Source of the DNA: a virus
Length of the DNA stretch: 34,330 nt
IMG/VR virus record: IMGVR_UViG_3300033981_000873
Span: 1 to 34,330 of that record
Reading direction: 5' to 3' (one strand)
Under the pieces are notes generated by a model, which worked only from the letters and a program-made list of their open reading frames with translations, ran no database searches and had not been told where the DNA came from. How positions within the stretch are numbered: the first letter of the stretch is position 1; every line of letters begins with the position of its first letter. Positions 6,728 to 12,974 of this stretch are shown piece after piece. A program made the position numbers and the translations under genes.

Positions 6728-6921
6728 TCAGTAACCGTGAGTTTTGTTATGGGTTTGAAAGGAGCCTGTTTTTTCTTCGATAGAGGTAACGGCTTCGCCC
6801 ATTTGAACCCTATTCCAAGGGACCCGTAAAGATTTGCAACACTCAGTGTCTATTTTCACCACATGGCGTTGTGTTATTTGACAACGCGCGCTGTCGTTGT
6901 TTTCGTCCATTCCAGCCCCTC
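6728..6921 (-). promoter_or_regulatory. Intergenic region with perfect 7-bp inverted repeat
   Basis: This 194-base gap between the YdaS-like gene and the terminase genes is clearly more AT-rich than its surroundings. GCGTTGT (6866-6872) and ACAACGC (6881-6887) form an exact inverted repeat around an eight-base AT-rich centre; on the minus strand TTGTCA, a fair -35, overlaps one arm. No equally good -10 is placed 16-18 bases on. TTGCAA near 6840 is another weak -35. This is where late transcription of packaging and head genes would start. A 60-codon frame (MDENNDSARCQ...) runs 6910-6728, but it would contain the repeat, lacks a ribosome-binding site and has unlike codon use, so I do not call it. 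Confidence 0.45.
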
Positions 6922-7170
6922 TCACGCCACACCCCCAGCCACATGCCACTCAGCCAGCAAAGTCCCTAGATCAGGCGCTAATGCCATCTGCCGCTCAACC
7001 CTGCACCGCCAGTGCTCCGGTATGTTCCCCTCACTCGCCCACTTGGGCGCGTCCCTCAGCCCCAGCCCACGGCATGCAGCCGATATGGACCCGTGCCCGA
7101 TCCACGCCAGCCAGCGTCGGCGCAGGTCATCGCTGGCCTGTAGTTCATGCCTCGGCAGTGGTCGGCTCAT
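6922..7170 (-). CDS. YdaS/Cro-like small regulator candidate
   Basis: An 82-residue protein starting at ATG 7170 (MSRPLPRHELQASDDLRRRW), with an ATGA overlap on the upstream gene. The middle reads GSISAACRGLGLRDAPKWASEGNIPEHWRCRVERQ. The order of a helix, a turn ending in KWASEGNIP, and then a RCxxxE helix is the pattern of YdaS/Cro-type helix-turn-helix proteins, which usually show a W-x-x-G-x-IP step. It is the last gene before the AT-rich gap and inverted repeat at 6866-6887, so it may bind there and time late expression. DNA binding is inferred from pattern only. Confidence 0.55.
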   Translation of the reverse strand: MSRPLPRHELQASDDLRRRWLAWIGHGSISAACRGLGLRDAPKWASEGNIPEHWRCRVERQMALAPDLGTLLAEWHVAGGVA

Positions 7171-7373
7171 GACGCCCTCCTCCCCGTATACCCCCAATCC
7201 TTCCCGCCCAGGCACGCCGGCCTCCGATACGCCTTCCGCGTCTCCCTGAGTGCAGCCAGCGTCTCAGGGGTGCTGATCAGCCCACGCCTGGCCAGTTCAT
7301 CCAGCGCAGCCCTATCGCCAGCATCGGCCAGGCGGCGGAGGGCGTTGTCCGTGTGTGCAGCGAGCAAGTTCAC
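7167..7373 (-). CDS. Hypothetical protein (68 aa)
   Basis: Sixty-eight residues from a GTG at 7373 that overlaps the upstream stop (GTGA); its own stop overlaps the next ATG (ATGA), so it is well fixed in the operon. The first half is helical and charged (TDNALRRLADAGDRAALDELARRGL), with a STPETLAALRETRKAYRR second half. Paired ADAGDRAALDELARRG-like helices resemble one short helical repeat. No function can be assigned. Confidence 0.7.
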   Translation of the reverse strand: MNLLAAHTDNALRRLADAGDRAALDELARRGLISTPETLAALRETRKAYRRPACLGGKDWGYTGRRAS

Positions 7374-7678
7374 GGCCCCACCTTCGCCAGCGCGGCGTCA
7401 GCATCGTCCGCCAGCCTGACGCCCAGATGCACGCCTTCGCTGTCGAGGACGCGCCGCAGCAGCGCGGCCAGTTCGTCGCGCTGCTTCACCGCCGCAATCA
7501 ACTCGGGCGCGGCGTTGCGGAGGGCGACGATGCCCTGCGCGTCATTCATGCAGTCACAGACTGCAACCGGATCATCGCAATCGTCATTGTGAACATGCCA
7601 ATCGGCCACCTCGTTGTTCCACGGCCCCGGCGTCATCTTCCCCACCGCCGCTTCCAGTTCGTTGAGGTTAAGGTTCAC
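7370..7678 (-). CDS. Ead/Ea22-like phage protein
   Basis: A 102-residue protein from GTG 7678, overlapped by GTGA at its start. It has the hallmark of the Ead/Ea22 group of early phage proteins: LEAAVGKMTPGPW, then a Cys/Asp-rich beta segment (HNDDCDDPVAVCDCMNDA), then a helix ALRNAAPELIAAVKQRDEL leading into a coiled coil. The family is common in phage early regions. Its function is not established. It lies beside a second, longer protein of similar style. Confidence 0.7.
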   Translation of the reverse strand: MNLNLNELEAAVGKMTPGPWNNEVADWHVHNDDCDDPVAVCDCMNDAQGIVALRNAAPELIAAVKQRDELAALLRRVLDSEGVHLGVRLADDADAALAKVGP

Positions 7679-8847
7679 GGCGTAACCTCCACTCCCGCTG
7701 CGCGGATCGCTTGCTCACAGGTGAATATGGCATCGTTCCATCCAGCCATGCGCGGGATGTAATCTAGTGCAGACTTTGGGACGATCTTGGCAGGCAGCGT
7801 CACCTTCCGCCCCTTCAGCCGCTCGACCTCGGCGGCGAGTCGGTCGCGCTCTTTGATAAGCAGATCGTTCCCGCACATGGCTGTGTCTCGCTCGCGCCGT
7901 ACCGTCTCTGCGTCGTGAGCGTGATTGCTCGCGTTCACAGTTGCTCGCCCGGCCTCGTCCAGCGCACGGTCGCGCTCCCGAGTAGCCTCGGCAAGCTGGG
8001 CGCTCAATGCCGCGATCTGCCCGTGCATTTCCTTGACCTGTAGATGCCGCTTTGCCAGGGCCGCGTCCTTGGCGGCGATGTCATTGCACTGGCGCTGGAG
8101 GTGCTGTTCTAGGTGTGGCATGCAGTGCAGGCCAGGCACCTTCCCGGCGCGAATGGCGGCGAGGATGCCGACCGCAAACTTCTTCATCTGTGGGTCGGTC
8201 AACTGTGTCTGTTCTTCCCATTCGGAAAAGATGATGGCGTCCACCAGATTGCTGACCGCCGCCGCGCCGTCTGCTGGCGGGGTGTCCTTCTTCTGGATTT
8301 CGTTGTCTATCTCCGTGGACGGATCTAGGTCCATAGCAAGTCTCCATAGAGCATCGCAAACGGTTTCGGTGTCGGTGTGCCAGACCGTATCCTTCACGGC
8401 TGGCGATTGGCATATGTCGTTCTTGAGCTTGATTAGCTCGGCGGCGATCTTGCGGCGGTCAACGGCAGGACCGGCATCGACCGGCTTGTGCGCCTGCTCA
8501 AGCTCGCTCTGGTGCGCGGTGCCAAGGAATGGCTCCCTGTGGTTACTCAGCACCGGGTTGCGCGTCGGTAGGTCTGGCGGGACCACGATGCACGGCGGCA
8601 TGAGGACCGCACCGGATAGATCCACGATCTGGCGTGCGAGTTCGGGCGTAACGATGCAGCCGGCCATGTGTAAGCCGCCGTTAGAATCAAGAGGGATGCG
8701 GATGGGGTCGGTCATTTCGTTCTCTTTCGGTTTAGATTGCAGCCACAGTTCCAGCATCTCAGCCACCCGCTGCGGGCTGGCCTGATTCGCGTCTGCGGCG
8801 GGGATGACGACGCGGAACTCGGCCGCGCTCATGTGGTATTCGATCAT
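7675..8847 (-). CDS. Coiled-coil early protein, Ead/Ea22-like C-terminus
   Basis: A 390-residue protein. The start may be ATG 8847 (ATGA overlap with the helicase gene) or ATG 8832 (MSAAEF). The N-terminal part is unassigned. Residues about 240-340 form a long coiled coil (AALSAQLAEATRERDRALDE and the following heptads). The C-terminus has YIPRMAGWNDAIFTCEQAIR, a pattern seen at the ends of other early phage coiled-coil proteins. It sits between the helicase and the Ead-like gene. It may act as a scaffold or host-interaction protein; the sequence gives no catalytic motif. Confidence 0.7.
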   Translation of the reverse strand: MIEYHMSAAEFRVVIPAADANQASPQRVAEMLELWLQSKPKENEMTDPIRIPLDSNGGLHMAGCIVTPELARQIVDLSGAVLMPPCIVVPPDLPTRNPVLSNHREPFLGTAHQSELEQAHKPVDAGPAVDRRKIAAELIKLKNDICQSPAVKDTVWHTDTETVCDALWRLAMDLDPSTEIDNEIQKKDTPPADGAAAVSNLVDAIIFSEWEEQTQLTDPQMKKFAVGILAAIRAGKVPGLHCMPHLEQHLQRQCNDIAAKDAALAKRHLQVKEMHGQIAALSAQLAEATRERDRALDEAGRATVNASNHAHDAETVRRERDTAMCGNDLLIKERDRLAAEVERLKGRKVTLPAKIVPKSALDYIPRMAGWNDAIFTCEQAIRAAGVEVTP

Positions 8848-10046
8848 GCGAAGTGGTCCTCGTCTTGGGATGGCTTAGCCCGGAGCTTTTCGCCCCTGCG
8901 GCTCGGCTTATGCTCTGGCTCAGACTTCTGGACGATCTGCCCTAGCTCGTCAAAGCTCAAGTCGCGGAACTGGTAGGCCAGAGACTTGCCGCAGCCAACC
9001 GAATTGCGCGCCTTGATGACTCGCATGACCTTATGGACTTGATGCTCAGCATAGGCTCCATGCGAGTCAACCACGGGCATCATCACGCCGTCGCCTGCGC
9101 CGGTGAGCCAGAGCGCAGACGCACACGCACGGCCATAGGCGGCCCCACCAGCGAGGTCATCGAGCCCAGCCGGCGCGACGGACTTCCCTCCGCCAGATTG
9201 TTTCCTGGGGTGCGTCACCAGTACCAGACTCGACCCAGACTTATTGATCGCCGTCTTGACCCGCCCCATGAACTTGCGATCGGCGTCCCACGGTTTCTCG
9301 CCGCCGCTGTCGGCCAGCGTGATGGGGTCGATGACGATCACGCGCGCCCCGGCATCACACTGCGACTCGACCCATTCCGCGCACTGTGCCACGGTTTTGT
9401 CCCCATCGCACGTCAGGCGGTCACGGATGCGGTCTATCTCATCATGGTGTCGCTCGTAGGACTGCATCGCTGCGTCCCGATTAAGCCTACACCAATCAGG
9501 GTTGAGGATGTTGGCGTCACCCTGGCACTGAGCCAACGCCCGGTTGAGGTGCCATTTGCGCGTCTCCTCAAGCATCAGCACGGCGGCGTTGATGCCATGC
9601 GCCGTCCACCAGCGCAGGCAGGACAGGACAAACCATGACTTGGCGCTGCCGGGCGTGCCACAGACGATGGTGACGGACCCAGGGAGGAGGCTGCGGCTCA
9701 GGCTGGTCAGCATCGGCCATGGCCACGGCTCGCACCGATACCGTCCGGCGATCTGGTCAGCGAGATGCCGTTGCAGTTCCCCGCCCTCTTCAGTCGCCCG
9801 TGAGGCTCGGACCTTGGCCTGGTCGGATGCCCATGCGGCGGTCGCATCCACGAACTCAGCCTTGGGCTTGGACGGCCAATCGCTGACCAGGATGCCAAGC
9901 AGGACGCGCGCCTCTCCGTGTGTCAGATCAGACCGCAGATCGGCTAGGGCGTCGGCAGCGGTGGTCAGCATGTCAGCTGCCAACTCGACCGTGCCGGGAG
10001 GCGGGCCGACCACATTGGCCATGAACTCGATCTCTGCCGGGATCAT
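8844..10046 (-). CDS. DnaB/RepA-type RecA-fold helicase
   Basis: A 400-residue ATPase of the RecA/DnaB fold, probably the replicative helicase. Walker A is GTPGSAKS near residue 130, preceded by SLLPGSVTIVC. Walker B is RVIVIDPITLAD near 245. A KSGSSLVLVTHPRK strand follows, like the sensor region of RepA/DnaB-type ATPases, and then GLDDLAGGAAYGRACASALWL. The N-terminal 100 residues are helical and could be an oligomerisation domain. It is shorter than full DnaB and resembles RepA-like phage ATPases. It follows the helicase-loader gene and a small zinc protein, as expected for a replication module. Confidence 0.85.
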   Translation of the reverse strand: MIPAEIEFMANVVGPPPGTVELAADMLTTAADALADLRSDLTHGEARVLLGILVSDWPSKPKAEFVDATAAWASDQAKVRASRATEEGGELQRHLADQIAGRYRCEPWPWPMLTSLSRSLLPGSVTIVCGTPGSAKSWFVLSCLRWWTAHGINAAVLMLEETRKWHLNRALAQCQGDANILNPDWCRLNRDAAMQSYERHHDEIDRIRDRLTCDGDKTVAQCAEWVESQCDAGARVIVIDPITLADSGGEKPWDADRKFMGRVKTAINKSGSSLVLVTHPRKQSGGGKSVAPAGLDDLAGGAAYGRACASALWLTGAGDGVMMPVVDSHGAYAEHQVHKVMRVIKARNSVGCGKSLAYQFRDLSFDELGQIVQKSEPEHKPSRRGEKLRAKPSQDEDHFA

Positions 10047-10273
10047 GCGCTGGCCCCTATTTGCGTCCAGTCTCCATCGTACCAGTCGCCGTGAATGAGC
10101 TGAAACCTAGCGTGGCACTTCTCGCATCCTATGATGGCTGGATTTTCATGGCCCAGATCGTGGTATGCGTCAGACGGTGCGTATTCCAGTCCGCATGATG
10201 GGCAGTCGAAATGATTATGAATGATCTCGCCGCAGTCATCACAGCACAACTCGCCGTATACGGTGATCTTCAT
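10043..10273 (-). CDS. Small Cys-rich zinc-binding protein (76 aa)
   Basis: A 76-residue protein from ATG 10273 (MKITVYGELCCDDCGEIIH), whose start overlaps the upstream stop as ATGA. It has three Cys-x-x-Cys pairs (CDDC, CPSC, CEKC) with His residues between, so it should bind one or two zinc ions. The C-terminus is Trp/Asp-rich (HGDWYDGDWTQ). It lies between the loader and helicase genes and may interact with DNA or the replication complex; this is inference from context. Confidence 0.7.
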   Translation of the reverse strand: MKITVYGELCCDDCGEIIHNHFDCPSCGLEYAPSDAYHDLGHENPAIIGCEKCHARFQLIHGDWYDGDWTQIGASA

Positions 10274-11163
10274 GCGCTGACCTTGTTCGGATTCGGGACA
10301 TCGCATCCAGGGATGAACCACGGGTAGTTCATGACCCACCAGTCCATCGATTCATAGCTGCCCGGAGCGTGTGGGCATTCCTTGGCCGCTTGTTCCATCG
10401 TCTGCGCCTTGCCCGGCTCGTGGGCGATCGCCTCGTCCTCCCATGATTTATTCTTGAGATACCGAATGGGGTCTTTCCGGTACTGCTGGTCAGGATTAGC
10501 GGCCACATAGCGCAGGACGCCATCGTAGGCCAGATGCCGGTCCTCGGCGCTCATCCTGTTCCAATACCGCACCACAGCGGCCCGATCGCGCTTCTTGGCG
10601 TAGTCGTTCCAGAACTCATCGAACATGGCCGGCTCGACAGGCTCGTCTGGCTTCGATGGCTTACCGGCAGACTCACCGGGCAAGCACTCGCCCGACTTGT
10701 CGGGCATGTTTAATAGAGTAGGAGTAGGAGTAGGAGTAGGAGTAGGAGGTAGAGGGCAGGCTTGAGCATGGCACTGTGCCGTGCCTAGGGCTGTCATAGT
10801 GCTGGCAGTGTTGCTGTCCAATGGGTTAGGACGCCTCGCCCCCCATTTGCGCTCCGATCCGCTGATGGACTGGTATCGGGTCCAATTCTTGACCACGCCC
10901 CACGCCTTGCCATCCGCTTGTCTGTATGCCAGCAGTATGCCAGCAGTGAGTAGCGCATCTAGCCACTGCTGGACCATGGCGGTGCTGACCTCATCGCGCA
11001 CTCCGAATATGAGCGACCGCAGCACCCTGGCGTCGTACTCAAACACGCCATTGAGGTCACTGTGGCACCAGATGCCAGCAAACAACATGGATGCGCCCAT
11101 AGGCATGTCCGCAAGCTTGGTGTCGGTGAAAAACTCTGGGCGGATGAATCGCGCGCGGGCCAT
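10270..11163 (-). CDS. Replication initiator / helicase loader
   Basis: A 297-residue protein. The N-terminal 115 residues (PEFFTDTKLADMPMGASML, then DLNGVFEYDARVLRSLIF, then VVKNWTRYQSISGSE) match the winged-helix domain of phage replisome organisers. A linker holds five Pro-Thr pairs encoded by a hexamer repeat. The C-terminal part (FWNDYAKKRDRAAVVRYWNR, then KDPIRYLKNKSWEDE) is the small helical domain usual at the end of such proteins. It would bind the origin and load the helicase encoded two genes on. The start at 11163 overlaps the HNH stop as TAATG. The linker DNA may itself be the origin, as in lambda O. Confidence 0.8.
   Translation of the reverse strand: MARARFIRPEFFTDTKLADMPMGASMLFAGIWCHSDLNGVFEYDARVLRSLIFGVRDEVSTAMVQQWLDALLTAGILLAYRQADGKAWGVVKNWTRYQSISGSERKWGARRPNPLDSNTASTMTALGTAQCHAQACPLPPTPTPTPTPTLLNMPDKSGECLPGESAGKPSKPDEPVEPAMFDEFWNDYAKKRDRAAVVRYWNRMSAEDRHLAYDGVLRYVAANPDQQYRKDPIRYLKNKSWEDEAIAHEPGKAQTMEQAAKECPHAPGSYESMDWWVMNYPWFIPGCDVPNPNKVSA
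10690..10747. repeat. Candidate replication origin: palindrome, AT patch and hexamer array
   Basis: Inside the initiator gene lie, in order, the exact palindrome GCCCGAC-TT-GTCGGGC (10690-10705), a short AT-rich patch (GTTTAATAGA, 10708-10717), and five tandem copies of GGAGTA (10716-10744, first copy partial) ending in GGAGG. The array encodes the Pro-Thr linker. Iterons, an AT patch and a palindrome in the linker of an initiator gene recall lambda ori in gene O. Six bases is short for an iteron, so a simple linker microsatellite remains possible. Confidence 0.5.
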
Positions 11164-11639
11164 TACCTCATGGCCTTTCTTTCTAGGTGCCGGATTATGG
11201 CTGGCGAAACGGCGAACACGATTGCGGCGTCATCGATTGGCAGTTTACCACTAGACTCGACGCGTTTAGTTTTCGCGTTATATGACAACTTGACGCAATT
11301 CCTGCGCTCCACCATTTCGCATATAAGCCCGCCAACGGTCCACATGAAAATATCATAATCGACAAGTTTGCGGTGCGCCGACTCATATCCTAGAAATATA
11401 AAAGTATCTTCCGCCCTCATTTTGATCTCAAGCTTGCGCCTGCGCCTATGGCACGGCTCGCAGAGTGTCTCCAGTTTGTCTAGATCGCACTCCCACGGCT
11501 CCCCGACATATTCTAGATGGTTTACATTCAGAGTCTTGTCTGTGGCACCACAGCACATGCACTTGAATCCGTCGCGCTCCATGGCCTTTAGCCTGAGTCG
11601 CTGCCATCTCGGGTCTTTTAGTTTTTGCGCGTAATTCAT
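11163..11639 (-). CDS. HNH endonuclease
   Basis: A 158-residue protein with a complete HNH nuclease core: CMCCGATDKTLNVNHLEYV, then LETLCEPCHRRRRK. The two Cys pairs hold a structural zinc and the NVNH histidine is the probable catalytic base. The remaining 80 residues match nothing I know. The gene is less GC-rich than its neighbours, suggesting recent arrival. GAGGGG lies six bases before ATG 11639. Upstream are a promoter-like site (11800-11827) and two nested hairpins. It could be a free-standing homing endonuclease or a phage packaging/replication nuclease; no RuvC domain is present, so it is not IscB. Confidence 0.85.
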   Translation of the reverse strand: MNYAQKLKDPRWQRLRLKAMERDGFKCMCCGATDKTLNVNHLEYVGEPWECDLDKLETLCEPCHRRRRKLEIKMRAEDTFIFLGYESAHRKLVDYDIFMWTVGGLICEMVERRNCVKLSYNAKTKRVESSGKLPIDDAAIVFAVSPAIIRHLERKAMR

Positions 11640-11793
11640 GCCGCCCCCTCATCCACCGACGAACGGCACAAACGGGTGAAGTGCCACAAGGCGCGACAGC
11701 TCGCCAGTGGATTCCGTTGTGCCGTTCGTCGGCTAGGTGATTGCGTCATGATGCTGTCTTTCCCGTCCATCGGGGCTTCACCCCCTGCGGACT
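11640..11793 (-). ncRNA. Structured leader upstream of the HNH gene
   Basis: On the minus strand this leader holds two nested hairpins. The first (11792-11765) pairs GTCC with GGAC and, inside, GGGG with CCCC. The second pairs 16 bases exactly: CCGACGAACGGCACAA at 11656-11671 with its reverse complement at 11717-11732; inside it CCAC/GTGG and GGCG/CGCC pair again (about 11684-11710). The hairpin ends just before the GAGGGG and ATG of the HNH gene. A 63-codon TTG-started frame also crosses this region and overlaps both neighbours by four bases, so weak coding is an alternative. Stable RNA or translational control of the nuclease seems more likely. Confidence 0.5.
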
Positions 11794-11799
11794 TGTTGC

Positions 11800-11827
11800 T
11801 ATGTATCATCGTCCGTCCCACTGTCAA
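11800..11827 (-). promoter_or_regulatory. Candidate promoter for the HNH gene
   Basis: TTGACA (11827-11822), a 16-base spacer and TACATA (11805-11800) on the minus strand form the best match to a sigma70 promoter in the window by -35. The start would fall near 11793, so the transcript would open with the two hairpins before the HNH gene. It sits at the 3' end of the upstream gene, overlapping its stop codon, which suggests the HNH gene can be expressed independently of the early operon. Confidence 0.5.
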
Positions 11828-12030
11828 CGCGGCTCAACCATCGTCCCAATCATCACTCCCGCCGAGTTCCGGATCATCACGGAATCCCCCGGCTTGGCGT
11901 CGGGCGGGTTGATCCACTTAGCCCGGTACTCGATATCCTTGCACAGATCCTCATCCCAGACCTTGACGCGGTGCCAGGTGGCGAGGTCGGCCATCATGCG
12001 GTCGCAGACCGCGCCGATTGTTTCGCTCAT
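11824..12030 (-). CDS. Hypothetical protein (68 aa)
   Basis: A 68-residue protein from ATG 12030 (MSETIGAVCDRMMADLATWH), overlapping the upstream stop as ATGA. The N-terminal half is helical; the second half (DAKPGDSVMIRNSAGVMIGT) reads as a beta-hairpin or small barrel, similar to SH3-like modules. I do not recognise a family. Its last codons overlap the candidate HNH promoter. Confidence 0.68.
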   Translation of the reverse strand: MSETIGAVCDRMMADLATWHRVKVWDEDLCKDIEYRAKWINPPDAKPGDSVMIRNSAGVMIGTMVEPR

Positions 12031-12347
12031 GGATGGTTCTCCGCACCATGCACCGCCGCCCAAACCGCCGCCTTCACCATCGGCAGTTGCTGCGGCGTGA
12101 AGTGCAGCACGCGCCACCCAGCGATGGCGGCGGCGTTCATTTTCTCCATATCCTTGATCTGCCCCTTGCCGCCGCTGTGCCGGCCACCGATCCACACGCC
12201 GCCGTCGATCTCAACGGCGACTTTGGACGATGGGATGGCCAGGTCAAAGCGCCATCGGCGGACGGGGTGGAAGCGGAATTCGGCTACTGCGTCGGGGTGG
12301 TCGTCGCGGAGGTGAGCGAGGATGGCGGCGGTTTGGATGGGGTTCAT
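12027..12347 (-). CDS. PD-(D/E)XK-like endonuclease
   Basis: A 106-residue protein that resembles small VRR-Nuc/DUF559-type phage nucleases. The order is a Glu on the first strand (AVAEFRFHP), WRFDLAIPSSKVAVEIDGGV with the acidic cluster, GGRHSGGKGQIKDMEKMNAAA, and a final strand GWRVLHFTPQQL. This is the usual E...D...ExD/K arrangement of the PD-(D/E)XK fold, with the D-x-E-K-N helix typical of the group. It may resolve branched DNA or nick during recombination. Its position in the recombination/early operon agrees. Start ATG 12347 overlaps the DUF3310 stop. Confidence 0.75.
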   Translation of the reverse strand: MNPIQTAAILAHLRDDHPDAVAEFRFHPVRRWRFDLAIPSSKVAVEIDGGVWIGGRHSGGKGQIKDMEKMNAAAIAGWRVLHFTPQQLPMVKAAVWAAVHGAENHP

Positions 12348-12574
12348 TTCGCAGCCTTCCCAATCTCATCGGCCGCACGGGTCAGATACCACGCCGCCTT
12401 CCGCAGCTCTTGGGCGCGCGCGTCCTTCTTCCCGGTGCGCCAGGCGTACTTGATCGCGCAACCGCGACAGTGCGCCACGAATCCGTCCAGCCCCAGAGCC
12501 GCGCGGATGGCGTCGATGCACTCTATGCCGTTGTCGCTCTGGTAGTGCGGCGGGTGATTGACGGGGTCGCTCAC
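12344..12574 (-). CDS. DUF3310-family protein
   Basis: A 76-residue protein starting at GTG 12574 (VSDPVNHPPHY), chosen because it makes a GTGA overlap with the upstream stop; ATG 12586 would add only four residues. It carries the family core: NHPPHYQSDNGIECIDAI, then a conserved GFVAHCRGCAIKYAWR and a KKAAWYL-like RKAAWYLTRAADEI helix. DUF3310 proteins are common in phage early regions and have been called nucleotide-kinase-like, without firm evidence of activity. It is short, as in most phages. Confidence 0.85.
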   Translation of the reverse strand: MSDPVNHPPHYQSDNGIECIDAIRAALGLDGFVAHCRGCAIKYAWRTGKKDARAQELRKAAWYLTRAADEIGKAAK

Positions 12575-12756
12575 ATCCCACCCCACACATGCCGCTCCAC
12601 CCGCTCGCGTTCCGACTGCGGCAGCTTGGCCATGATCTCAGCGGGCAGACTTGACCCGCGCTGCCAGCGGTGGCCGTCCCACCATTCAAGCGGCAGGTGC
12701 GGGTCGCGGCGGCAGATGACGGGCGGGCAGGGTTGGCCGGCGATGGTGTTGTTCAT
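12571..12756 (-). CDS. Hypothetical protein (61 aa)
   Basis: A 61-residue Pro/Arg/Trp-rich protein starting at ATG 12756 with an ATGA overlap upstream and a GTGA overlap downstream. The sequence (CRRDPHLPLEWWDGHRWQRG, then helical MAKLPQSERERVERH) shows no domain I know. Its fixed placement between coupled genes is the main evidence that it is expressed. Confidence 0.62.
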   Translation of the reverse strand: MNNTIAGQPCPPVICRRDPHLPLEWWDGHRWQRGSSLPAEIMAKLPQSERERVERHVWGGM

Positions 12757-12974
12757 TTGATCGGAGCCTTCCGCAGATGCCCGTTCCCGTCAAACTCATA
12801 CCCAAGCTGGTGTGTGTAACGCCACACTTCTGCTGGCGTTGGGCTTGGGTTTCTGAATCCGCGATTGACGGCCATAGTCAGTCCTAGGTGCGTTGTCGGC
12901 TTGCGCTCGGCTATAGCGCAAAGAATTGCGGCAAGCACCTCTCGCTCAACGGGGTCTTGTTTTTCTACGCGCAC
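12753..12974 (-). CDS. Hypothetical protein, possible winged helix (73 aa)
   Basis: A 73-residue protein from GTG 12974 (VRVEKQDPVEREVLAAILCA). It overlaps the end of the PAPS-reductase-like gene by ten bases. Helical N-terminus, then NPSPTPAEVWRYTHQLGYEFDGNGHLRK, which looks like a recognition helix followed by a short beta-wing. That would suit a small winged-helix regulator, but the evidence is thin. Confidence 0.6.
   Translation of the reverse strand: MRVEKQDPVEREVLAAILCAIAERKPTTHLGLTMAVNRGFRNPSPTPAEVWRYTHQLGYEFDGNGHLRKAPIK

Noticed and set aside
6728-6910. 60-codon frame MDENNDSARCQ...
   Set aside because: No ribosome-binding site, atypical composition, and it spans the inverted repeat; better explained as a regulatory region.
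11163-11639. IscB-type RNA-guided nuclease with omega RNA
   Set aside because: The protein is only 158 residues and has HNH but no RuvC or bridge helix.
11636-11827. 63-codon frame from TTG between two genes
   Set aside because: It overlaps both neighbours by four bases, which is suggestive, but it starts at a rare TTG inside a promoter -35 and its sequence follows the hairpins; kept only as an alternative.
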